A DNA stretch of 64,000 bases, taken from assembly GCF_900188425.1 (NCBI RefSeq), contig NZ_FZON01000005.1, positions 98,188 to 162,187 on the forward strand. Reading direction: 5' to 3'. Below the pieces are notes generated by a model. The model saw only the letters and a list, made by a program, of their open reading frames with translations. It ran no database searches and was not told the origin of the DNA. Positions 8,089 through 16,351 of this stretch are shown piece after piece (the stretch's first letter is position 1; each line of letters starts with the position of its first letter). This DNA comes from Antarctobacter heliothermus. Its GTDB lineage: Bacteria; Pseudomonadota; Alphaproteobacteria; Rhodobacterales; Rhodobacteraceae. The position numbers and the translations under genes were made by a program.

Positions 8089-11000
8089 TCAGGCCGCCAG
8101 CAGAATCCGCGCCTGATCAGCCTTCAGTGAGGCGCGGGCAGCGGTATAGGCGTCCCGGCCCGGCGCATTGGACAGTTCCGGGAACAGGGTCAACAGTTCC
8201 TTGCGCTGCGCCGTGTCCAGACCCGCCAGCGACTGATCGCCCGGCTGAAAGCTTTCTGTCCAGGCTCCGTCCGACATCACCAGCTCATGTGCATTGAACA
8301 TGAAATGCACATAGGTGATGCCATCGCGCGGGCACTCACGGGTGATGCCTGTGCGGCCAACAAGGTGGCTCGCCGCGACAAGAACCTCATCTTCGCCGAA
8401 CAGCAGTTCCACGGTCGCTCCGCCCATGACGACCCGGTGTTGGGGCGAAACCAGCATGTCGCGTTCAGGCACACCGCGTCCCAGCGCGCCTGCAAGTATG
8501 CGGATCGGGCGCAGGTCAGGGTATGCGGCCAGGTCCGCACCGCTTAGCGTCTTTGTGCCAGTCCAAAGTACCCGCTTGTATCCATTGTCGCGAGTCAACA
8601 CTCGGTCTCCGCGCGTGATCGCAACTGCATCGACCTCTCCGCTGGTGGTCTTGATCATCGTGCCGGGGGTAAAGCAGGGCGTGTAATTTACGTTCTCGAT
8701 TTCCGAGAAACTGAGCGTGGATCCGTCGGCCCATTCGACCGTACCGGATTCCGCGCCAGTCATGGTGACGACCGCCGGTCCGGTGATGTTCAGCGTGTCG
8801 CCGCCAGTTTCGCCGGTTTCGCCACCGGCAAGTTTCAGGTCTGCGCCGGACATATCGGCTGCGTTGACGTTGAACACATCGTCGCCGTCGCCGCCCTCGG
8901 CCACGTCGCCGGAGCCCGCGTTGATCGTGTCTGCCCCATCTCCACCGATCATATTATCTGCACCCGCGCCGCCGGTCAGGCTGTCCGCGCCGCTGCCGCC
9001 GTCCAGCGTATCATCGCCGGAGCCACCGGTCAGGCTGTCGCTGCCGCCGTCGGCAAAGACCGCGATGCCCGCACTGTCGGCGCTGCCGTCGACGCTGTCA
9101 TCGCCACCGCCCAGTGTCAGGGTTTCGATCTCTGTGAATCCCGCGCCGTCGGTGCCATCGGTGATCGTTCCGGCCTCATCGCCGGTGTAGGTGACCGTGA
9201 CCGCGCCGGGAATTGCAGAGGCATCCAGCGTGTCGTTGTCTGTGCCGGTTGTGACGGTTTCGCCACCCGCGATGGTGTCCGCGCCAAAGCCGGTTTCCAG
9301 CACGATGGTGTCCGCATCTGCGCCGCCGAGGAGCAGGTCGCCATCGGTGCCGCCCAGCAGCACATCCGCACCGTCGCCGCCGTCAAGCGTGTCGGTGCCA
9401 CTTTCCCCTTCCAGGGAATCGTCACCGGTTCCGCCAAGAACGCTGTCATCGCCCTGGCCCGCCTGTACGGTGTCGTCGCCGCCATAGGCCAGGATCGTGT
9501 CATCCTGACTGCCGCCGATGCCGTCGCTGTTGTCGACGAAATCGTCGTTGGGGTCACCCGCGTAAAGCGTGTCGATGACCTCGCCCACAGCCGACCCCTC
9601 GACGATGAAATCGCCGGGACTGAGGGGGATGCCCATAGCGTTCAATTGTGCCGGGGTTTGGACCTCGGAGATCGTAACACCGACCAGTGTGATGGATTCT
9701 CCGTTGGGAAAGGTCAGGATCGCGTGGCCCGATCCGTCACCTGCAGTGTCGGTGACGGTGACATCCCCTGTCATGACCGGGTTGCCGTCCAGATCGGTCA
9801 GCGCGGTCACGTCCAGCAAGTCGTTGCCCGCAAAAGCGCCGCCGCCAAGGTTTGTGGGGGCCTCAAAGCTGGAAATCACATCGTCGCCCGACCCATCGGC
9901 CAGCACAACCACGTCCTGTTCACCATCGCCCGCGCCGACGTCGATGATGTCGTCTCCGGCGCCGCCCTCGACGGTGTCCGCGCCGGAAGAGGTCAGCAGG
10001 CTGTCGTTGCCTGTGCCTCCGGAGACGCTGTCATCGTCAAAGCCGGAAAAGATCGTGTCGTTTCCTCCGCCGCCAAGGATCGTGTCATCGCCATAGTTGC
10101 CGATAATGTGTTCCGCCCCGGCGGAACCGACAACACTGTCGTTGCCGGTGCCCATCTGAAAACGTTCGATTTCTTCAAAGGCGGTGGTGCTGACGCCGTC
10201 TGTCAGCGTGCCGGTTTCCTCGCCGGTGTAGACGATAGTAATGTCGTCCGAGATGGCTGAAAAGTTGATCCGGTCGCCCAAAGTCTCGCCGGCCTCGCCG
10301 CCGACAATGCTGTCATTGTCGAGCTTGCCATCCAGAAAGATCTCATCGTCGCCACTTTCGCCATAGACGGTATCATCGCCTGCACCGGCGTCGATCGAGT
10401 CATCGCCGGCACCTGCCATCACCACATCGTCGTTTGTCAGTGCGGCATTGTCATTGTTGTCGATCCGATCCCCTTCAGGGTCATCGAGATAGGCGGTGTT
10501 GATAAGGTCGCCGTTCAACGTGCCCGAGACCACGTAGTCCGACGGTATCGGTGGGATGCCCATCGCCACCAGTTGCGCGGGCGCGGAAACGTCCGCTGAC
10601 GAGACACCGATGAGAGTCAGAGTTTCGCCGTTCGGGAATGTGAGGATCGCGTCACCAGTCCCGTCGCCGACGGTGTCGCTGACCGTCACGTCAGCTACGT
10701 TCACCGGATCGCCGCCAAGGTCGCGCATGCCCGATACGTCCAGCATATCGTTGCCGGCATAATTGCCGCCGCCAAGGTCGGTTGGCGCGGCGAATCCGCT
10801 GACGCTGTCAGCGCCGGACCCGTCGGCAAGCACCAGCGTGTCAGTGCCGCTGCCCAGAACGATCATCTCGATGTCCTGAAAACTCAGCGTATCCGTGCCG
10901 TCAGTCACGGTGCCGATTTCTGGATTGCCCGAGGTCAAGTCAACGGTCAGGTCATCGGTCACTGCAGACATGTCCAGCACGTCGCCGGTTGTCTCGTCGA

Positions 11001-13173
11001 CACCTTCGGCGTCTACCGTGTCGTTGCCAAAACCGTTTTCGATGTAGAATGTGTCATCGCCCCAGCCGCCCCATAGATAGTCGTCGCCGGCGCCGCCATA
11101 TAGAGCGTCCTCATCGTAGGAGCCGCGCAGCCAGTCGTTGCCCTCACCGCCAATAAGCGTGTCATTGCCTTCGTTGCCCTCGACTGTATCGTCGCCGATG
11201 CCGCCGTCCACGAGGTCATTGCCCGTCTCGCCGAAGATCGTGTCGCTGCCTTCGCCGCCGTAAATCTCATCGCCGTCTTCATTGCCGTAAAGGCTGTCGT
11301 TGCCCGTGCCGCCGATCAGAGTGTCCGCGCCGATGCCCCCGCGCAACGTGTCTGAATCGATCCCGCCATCAAGGGAATCCGCGCCCTCTGTACCGACTAG
11401 GGAATCGTCCCCCGCACCGCCCTCGACCGTGACGCCGCTGGCCGCGGGACCGAATAGGCCGAAAAAGCTGTCATCCTGATCGGTCAGAACGACATGTTCA
11501 ATTTCGGAATAAGTAAGCGTGTCGGACCCATCGGTGGCGAAACCGGCCTCGTCGCCGGTCATGGTCACATCGACGCCACTGCTCACACCACTGAAATCGA
11601 GCGTGTCGTAGTCGCTGCCGGTGGTGATCGCCTCGCCGCCGCGAATTAAGTCAGCGCCAAAGCCATCGTCAATCGCGATCACGTCGTCGTCCGCACCGCC
11701 GTCGATGGTGTCGGCATCCAGCCCGCCGTTCAGCGAGTCCATGCCGTCGCCGCCAGAAAGTGAATCGTTGCCCGCGCCGCCATCAATCGTGTCGTTGTCT
11801 GCCCCGCCGTCGATGGTGTCATTGCCCGCCATGCCGTCAATGAGATCATCGCCCGCGCCGCCAAAGATAAGGTCGTCCTGGCTTTCGGGGGTGGCCGTGA
11901 TCACCGTGGGCGGGTTGGAAAAGCCGGCCGTCGAAAAGGCGTAGTTTGTGCCCGCTCCGCGCGACGTGACCTCAAAGACCAGCTGCTGCTGATCGGCATA
12001 GGTGAACTGCGCCCAATGGTTTTCGTCGGCGTTGCCCGAACTGGTGCCGTCCGACTGCGCGCCGAGCTCTTCACCCGTGTCCGTGGCATTGAGATTGGTG
12101 GTCGGCGCGGAGGCAAGACCGACGCTGACGACATCGGCGCTCTGGGCGGTGACGCTTTCAGAGGTGGTGTCGATGTCCTGAAAGGTGAAAGAGCCGGTAA
12201 TCTTGATCGGCTCGCCGGTTGCCTGATCAAAGAATTCGAACCCCAGCGTGACGCCGGTGCCTGCGTCCGACTCGCCATCGCGGTTGATGTAGATAGAGTT
12301 GGTGTTGAATTCGATCTGGATATTCGGATCGTCGGCGTCAAGAACAGTCAGGCGGGCCTGTACCACCACGCCTTCGTCGGTGACGCCGATGTTGTCGTAG
12401 ACCGCATAAGACCCGATGACGCCGGTGCCCGCGTCCCCGGTTTCGCTGACCGTGTCAAAGTCGAAGGCAGACAGTGTGCCGGAACTGACGCCGATGTCGC
12501 TGCTGTCGCCAAAGATCGTGTCGTTGCCGCCACCGGCGTCGATGGTGTCCCGGCCCGACCCGCCAGTGATCAGATCCGCACCCGCGCCGGATGTGATGCT
12601 GTCCGCGCCGGTGCCGCCGTCAATCCTGTTGTCGCCGCCAAGGGCGTTGATCACGTCCGCGCCCGAGCCGCCCTGCAATTCGTCCGACCCGGCGTCCGAT
12701 GTCAGCGTATCGTCGCCCTCGCCGCCCATGATCGTATTGTTGCCGCCTGTGGCAGAGACGTTTTCGTCCCCGTCGCCAAGGTTGACGAAATCACCGCCAT
12801 CAATGCCGGTAACGGTGTCGGTTCCGTCCGCAGTGAATACTGTGTCGTTGCCGCCGCCAAGGTCGATGTTTTCGCTGCGGTCGCTGCCGGCATAGAAATC
12901 CGATCCGTCGGGCAGGCGTACGGTTGTGAAATACTCGAATTGCGTCCAGCCCCCCAAATCCGCGTCGCTGGACCCGCTGTGAAACCTGTCGCCAACGGTA
13001 TAGGTTGTGGACCCGTTCGAGATCTGCAGTTCGCCGGTGGCAGTGTTGTAGTCGACCGTAAAGCCCGGTCCAAGGTTGGAGAAATCCAGCGTATGACCGG
13101 CCCCGCCATGTGAGATGCCGTTCCAGAAAGACGCGGAATTCCAGTTGAAATTCGTGACCGTATATGTCGCCAT
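8089..13173 (-). CDS. Giant RTX calcium-binding repeat protein with C-terminal Hint domain
   Basis: A 1694-residue acidic protein, probably secreted by a type I system, since it has no N-terminal signal and is built of GGxGxDxL-type nonapeptide blocks that bind calcium. After a short N-terminal region, the first RTX block is interrupted by a non-repeat domain (about residues 240-430) that looks like a beta-sandwich. Two copies of a module of about 140 residues follow (around DNA 10,860-10,440 and 9,930-9,500), each with VLADGSG…, TFPNGE and MGIP motifs. From Cys 1500 (CFTPGTMIKT) a Hint domain with GDRVLTRDNG and SPQHRVVM runs nearly to the end. I start at ATG 13173 (MATYTV); a GTG at 13188 is an alternative. 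No type I secretion genes are in the window. Confidence 0.9.
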   Translation of the reverse strand: MATYTVTNFNWNSASFWNGISHGGAGHTLDFSNLGPGFTVDYNTATGELQISNGSTTYTVGDRFHSGSSDADLGGWTQFEYFTTVRLPDGSDFYAGSDRSENIDLGGGNDTVFTADGTDTVTGIDGGDFVNLGDGDENVSATGGNNTIMGGEGDDTLTSDAGSDELQGGSGADVINALGGDNRIDGGTGADSITSGAGADLITGGSGRDTIDAGGGNDTIFGDSSDIGVSSGTLSAFDFDTVSETGDAGTGVIGSYAVYDNIGVTDEGVVVQARLTVLDADDPNIQIEFNTNSIYINRDGESDAGTGVTLGFEFFDQATGEPIKITGSFTFQDIDTTSESVTAQSADVVSVGLASAPTTNLNATDTGEELGAQSDGTSSGNADENHWAQFTYADQQQLVFEVTSRGAGTNYAFSTAGFSNPPTVITATPESQDDLIFGGAGDDLIDGMAGNDTIDGGADNDTIDGGAGNDSLSGGDGMDSLNGGLDADTIDGGADDDVIAIDDGFGADLIRGGEAITTGSDYDTLDFSGVSSGVDVTMTGDEAGFATDGSDTLTYSEIEHVVLTDQDDSFFGLFGPAASGVTVEGGAGDDSLVGTEGADSLDGGIDSDTLRGGIGADTLIGGTGNDSLYGNEDGDEIYGGEGSDTIFGETGNDLVDGGIGDDTVEGNEGNDTLIGGEGNDWLRGSYDEDALYGGAGDDYLWGGWGDDTFYIENGFGNDTVDAEGVDETTGDVLDMSAVTDDLTVDLTSGNPEIGTVTDGTDTLSFQDIEMIVLGSGTDTLVLADGSGADSVSGFAAPTDLGGGNYAGNDMLDVSGMRDLGGDPVNVADVTVSDTVGDGTGDAILTFPNGETLTLIGVSSADVSAPAQLVAMGIPPIPSDYVVSGTLNGDLINTAYLDDPEGDRIDNNDNAALTNDDVVMAGAGDDSIDAGAGDDTVYGESGDDEIFLDGKLDNDSIVGGEAGETLGDRINFSAISDDITIVYTGEETGTLTDGVSTTAFEEIERFQMGTGNDSVVGSAGAEHIIGNYGDDTILGGGGNDTIFSGFDDDSVSGGTGNDSLLTSSGADTVEGGAGDDIIDVGAGDGEQDVVVLADGSGDDVISSFEAPTNLGGGAFAGNDLLDVTALTDLDGNPVMTGDVTVTDTAGDGSGHAILTFPNGESITLVGVTISEVQTPAQLNAMGIPLSPGDFIVEGSAVGEVIDTLYAGDPNDDFVDNSDGIGGSQDDTILAYGGDDTVQAGQGDDSVLGGTGDDSLEGESGTDTLDGGDGADVLLGGTDGDLLLGGADADTIVLETGFGADTIAGGETVTTGTDNDTLDASAIPGAVTVTYTGDEAGTITDGTDGAGFTEIETLTLGGGDDSVDGSADSAGIAVFADGGSDSLTGGSGDDTLDGGSGADSLTGGAGADNMIGGDGADTINAGSGDVAEGGDGDDVFNVNAADMSGADLKLAGGETGETGGDTLNITGPAVVTMTGAESGTVEWADGSTLSFSEIENVNYTPCFTPGTMIKTTSGEVDAVAITRGDRVLTRDNGYKRVLWTGTKTLSGADLAAYPDLRPIRILAGALGRGVPERDMLVSPQHRVVMGGATVELLFGEDEVLVAASHLVGRTGITRECPRDGITYVHFMFNAHELVMSDGAWTESFQPGDQSLAGLDTAQRKELLTLFPELSNAPGRDAYTAARASLKADQARILLAA

Positions 13174-13456
13174 CTCAGTAATACCCACCTTTTACCGACG
13201 CGAATGCCAAAACCACGGCTTCGCCTCGTTCTGCCCCAAATTGCGGCGTCCTGCGCAGGCGTTTAGACGTGACAATTGGGGCAGGAGTGGGCCGGTTTTT
13301 TGGAGAAAAACGCGCGATACTGTTTCTGGTTGGGCCATAATTGGCGGCGCGCCGTCACAGTTTGGCCTTAGTGCAGGCCCTCTGGCGGCTGTCTTTTGGT
13401 GTTCGGCACGACAGAACATGCCGGACAGGACCAGTGTTTCCTGTCCGCATTGCTGG
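13174..13456. other. Intergenic region upstream of the RTX gene
   Basis: About 280 bases between the RTX start and the end of the SARP-like gene. It must carry the RTX promoter. I see no gene and no convincing named site in it. Confidence 0.4.
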
Positions 13457-15067
13457 TCAAAGCAATGCCCGGATCGGCTCCAGCATACCTTTGTTGCGCA
13501 GCGTCCGAACCGGGTAGCTGTCATCGTTCACCAGCCGGTCGAGGGAAAAGCCGGGTTCGATCTTGGCCAGTTTCTCGGCCACGGCCTGCGCCTTGTCCAA
13601 CTGCCCTTCAAGCGCGTAAAGCGCCAGTAGGTGCCGATGTGCGGGCCGCGACAAGGGGGCTGAGCGGACCGCTGCCTCTCCCGCCTCTATGGCCTCTTGT
13701 GGACGGTTGCAGGCAACGGCGACAATGCAATGCCCGGTGTCCCAGAAGTGTTTGAACGGTGAGGTCCGCGCGATCAGGCAGGCCCGCGCCGAGGCTGTGA
13801 ATGCGCCCTCGAGGTCCCCCGACAGGATCAACGCCTCAGAGAGGGATTTCCACGCAAAGGCGCTGGCCGGATTGCGTTCGACCGCGTTCTGGGCAAGGTC
13901 CAGAACCCCCGCGGTGTCCCCCAACGCCGTGCCACGCACCTTGGATACGATGGCGTGCACCAACACGTTGTCCGGGGCCAGTTCCATCGCCCGGTAGTGC
14001 AGTTCAACCGCCTCATCCAGAAGCGGTTTCTGATCGGCTTCGGCCATTTCGATCATCTGGGTCAGGCGGATCATGCTGGCCCAGGCCAGGTAGATGCCAT
14101 TCTGATCGCGCTTGAATGCCTGATCCATCAGGCCGTAAGCCTCGCGCAGCGCGTCCTTTTCAAAAGAAAACATGCGGTATAGACCCAGCCGCGACAGTGC
14201 GGTGGACCGCGTTTCCGGGCGGTCCTTTTCCAGCACATGCGGCAGCTTGCCGATGATCTGATCGGCGGCCTCGAAGACGGTTCGCGAGACCGCGATTTCC
14301 GCCGTCAGGATGTCCTCCAGCCGGTCCAGCTGTTGCAATTTCGAATACAGGATGCGGGCGCTGGGTTGGTGGGTGGCCTTGATAAAAAGTGCGTGCCCTC
14401 CGTCGCCATTTCGGATCAATTGCGTGCTGACCTGAACGTCGCTTGCCGGGGCTCCTTCGGGCAACGGGCCGTCGCCTTCGGATTGTCGCCATGCGCGGAC
14501 CTGTTCGGCAATGTTCTCGCCAATCTGATTGGACAGCACCTCTCCCAGCATCCGTTCCCGCCCCGGATCTTCGGTCAGGGCGCGGCAATTGATTAGGATG
14601 CCGCGGCTGTCCGAGGGGCTTGCCTTGGCCAGCTTGGATTGCAGCGCCGCACGTTCCTGCCGCAGCCAATCCTCAAACTCAGGGTCGCGTACATCAATGC
14701 CTTGCAGCAGTTCGACCCGGTCGTCTTCTGGCACCACTTCTTCCAGAAGGTCTACGGTCACACCGTTGGGGTCAAAGGAGATGCTGCTGCGGTCAGCGCG
14801 CAGAACACCGGCAGACGATCCCAATGCACCGCGCAGTTTCGACAGGGCCTGACGCAGGTTCGCACTGGCCTGTTCCGGGCCAAAGGTCGACCACAGCTTG
14901 TCCTCAAGCCAGCGGCGCGGTCGGGCCATGTCCGGGCTGAGCGCCAGCATCGCCAAAAGTGCCTGGTTCTTGGCCCCCTTGAGCGGCACGATCACGTCAT
15001 CGGAATCCCGGACCTGAAATGGTCCGAGTACGGCGATGGTGATCTTCTTGGCGTGCGTCTGGTTCAT
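13457..15067 (-). CDS. SARP/BTAD-like transcriptional regulator with TPR-like C-terminus
   Basis: A 536-residue protein beginning MNQTHAKKITIAVLGPF. Residues about 8-100 resemble the winged-helix DNA-binding domain of SARP/AfsR-type regulators (LKGAKNQALLAMLALSP, then SANLRQALSKLRGALG). The second half, about residues 290-520, is helical with TPR-like segments (ALYALEGQLDKAQAVAEKLA). The frame is open far upstream of 15067, but that part is low-complexity and overlaps the divergent gene, so I start at 15067. It is transcribed away from the haloperoxidase-like gene across a shared promoter region and may control the block that follows. Its signal is unknown. Confidence 0.8.
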   Translation of the reverse strand: MNQTHAKKITIAVLGPFQVRDSDDVIVPLKGAKNQALLAMLALSPDMARPRRWLEDKLWSTFGPEQASANLRQALSKLRGALGSSAGVLRADRSSISFDPNGVTVDLLEEVVPEDDRVELLQGIDVRDPEFEDWLRQERAALQSKLAKASPSDSRGILINCRALTEDPGRERMLGEVLSNQIGENIAEQVRAWRQSEGDGPLPEGAPASDVQVSTQLIRNGDGGHALFIKATHQPSARILYSKLQQLDRLEDILTAEIAVSRTVFEAADQIIGKLPHVLEKDRPETRSTALSRLGLYRMFSFEKDALREAYGLMDQAFKRDQNGIYLAWASMIRLTQMIEMAEADQKPLLDEAVELHYRAMELAPDNVLVHAIVSKVRGTALGDTAGVLDLAQNAVERNPASAFAWKSLSEALILSGDLEGAFTASARACLIARTSPFKHFWDTGHCIVAVACNRPQEAIEAGEAAVRSAPLSRPAHRHLLALYALEGQLDKAQAVAEKLAKIEPGFSLDRLVNDDSYPVRTLRNKGMLEPIRALL

Positions 15068-15219
15068 TCGATTGTTCCAAATCCTTTCGAACGCTAGCAT
15101 TGCCGTGACGCGGCGGCAACGGACGTGAAATTTCCGCAAATGTTTGCGCAACAGGGCAGATAGGCTTTGACCTGTGTCGGGCTGTGCCAAAAAATCAGCT
15201 TGAAAAAGAAGAGGATGCC

Positions 15220-16326
15220 ATGCCTGTCTCCGGTCCCTACAATTCACAGAACTCGCAAAATTCACAAAGCAGCCAGAATTCGCAGAACTCACAGAATTCC
15301 CAAAACTCGCAGAACAGTCAGGCAGCGGAAAATTCGCAAGCCGGGCCGGACAACACGTTTTCCAGTGCTGCGCTGGGGACAGCGCGCGATGGAACCGTGG
15401 GTTTTTGGGATGGTTCTGCCGACCGCACGCCCAAACAGGACGGGCGCAGTGGGTGGGATGCGTTGAAAGCCATGGCAACCGGGCCGCGCAGGGGTCTGAT
15501 GGATGCCTGTCTGCACGGGATGTTCGGGGTGACGCTGGAGACGGGGGCCAAGGACAAGCCGACAACCGGAACGGTGGCGCTGAACGGCGCGACATTGGTG
15601 ACGTTGGAGGCGCCTACCAGCGCGCATCTTGCGCAAAAGCAATTGCACTACCTGCGCACCTACGCTGACCTGCGCGGTGACCGCCTGAATGAGATCATCA
15701 TGCAGACCGGCGACATTCAGAGCTTTTTCGGCCTTGTCGGATACATGTCTCCCGACGCGTCAAAATGGAGCCTCGCGCTCAACCAGGCGATGCTGCGGCT
15801 GTGTACGATGATCGAGATGCCGCTGAAACACGGCTTTGACGTGGCGCGGCCCATTGCCATGTCCCGCAAGGTGCAACCGATGATTCAGACACCGGGACAC
15901 GGCGCTTGGCCCTCAGGCCACGCGACAGAGGCGTTTGCCTGCGCGACGCTGTTGTCGCGCCTGTTCTTGAACGCGCCGGTGGACCCTGTGGAGCAGATCA
16001 AGGCAGGCAGCGAACTGTACCGCCATGCCGAACGGATCGCGATGAACCGGACTGTCGCGGGCGTGCATTTCCCGACGGACAGCATGGCCGGGGCCGTGCT
16101 GGGTGTGACCGTGGCCGAGGCACTGATCAACCTGCTGGACGGAGCCACGCAAACCCGCACGCGGGTCTTTCACGGTGCGGGATACGACGGCGATTTCAGC
16201 CTTGGACGCATGGTGCAGGCGCTGGAAACGCCGCCCGAGATCAAGACCGGGACGCTGTCACTGACGCCCGGCATGGTGCCCGGGTGGCTGGCCAAGATGT
16301 GGGATGAGGCCAAGGACGAATGGTAA
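15220..16326 (+). CDS. Vanadium-haloperoxidase/PAP2-family protein with NSQ-repeat N-terminus
   Basis: A 368-residue protein of the acid phosphatase/vanadium haloperoxidase superfamily. All oxyanion-binding residues are present: Lys203 and Arg210 (KHGFDVARP), Ser232-Gly233-His234 (PSGH), Arg277 and His283 with Asp287 (RTVAGVHFPTD). It could therefore be a halide-oxidising enzyme or a phosphatase; sequence alone does not decide. The N-terminus has no signal peptide but nine near-perfect NSQ tripeptides. ATG 15220 is chosen because AAGAAGAGGA precedes it; an in-frame start at 15184 exists. It lies opposite the SARP-like regulator, converges on an S8 protease gene, and a second, degenerate homologue lies 2 kb further on. 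Confidence 0.88.
   Translation: MPVSGPYNSQNSQNSQSSQNSQNSQNSQNSQNSQAAENSQAGPDNTFSSAALGTARDGTVGFWDGSADRTPKQDGRSGWDALKAMATGPRRGLMDACLHGMFGVTLETGAKDKPTTGTVALNGATLVTLEAPTSAHLAQKQLHYLRTYADLRGDRLNEIIMQTGDIQSFFGLVGYMSPDASKWSLALNQAMLRLCTMIEMPLKHGFDVARPIAMSRKVQPMIQTPGHGAWPSGHATEAFACATLLSRLFLNAPVDPVEQIKAGSELYRHAERIAMNRTVAGVHFPTDSMAGAVLGVTVAEALINLLDGATQTRTRVFHGAGYDGDFSLGRMVQALETPPEIKTGTLSLTPGMVPGWLAKMWDEAKDEW
15241..15321 (+). repeat. Nine tandem 9-bp units coding for NSQ
   Basis: Nine consecutive nine-base units of the form AAY-TCN-CAR encode NSQ (one unit reads SSQ). Synonymous differences between units show that they are not a very recent slippage product. They lie at residues 8-34 of the haloperoxidase-like protein. 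Confidence 0.9.
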
Positions 16327-16351
16327 GCGCGCGCCACAGAGGCGCGCTTTT
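16325..16351. terminator. Bidirectional terminator between convergent genes
   Basis: A perfect 8-bp stem (AAGCGCGC and GCGCGCTT) with a 9-base loop is followed by T residues on the plus strand. It overlaps the ends of the convergent haloperoxidase-like and S8 protease genes. Confidence 0.7.

Noticed and set aside
8136..8676. Intein in the RTX protein
   Set aside because: The Hint domain runs to the protein end with no C-terminal extein or splice-junction His-Asn-Cys/Ser after it; cleavage rather than splicing is the only likely activity.
9569..13113. Long plus-strand open frames opposite the RTX gene
   Set aside because: They have the Ser/Pro/Thr or Gly/Val/Ala-rich composition expected from the complement of Gly-Asp repeats and no start sites or domains.
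15241..15321. CRISPR-like regular repeat
   Set aside because: The units are 9 bp without spacers and lie in frame inside a coding region as NSQ codons.
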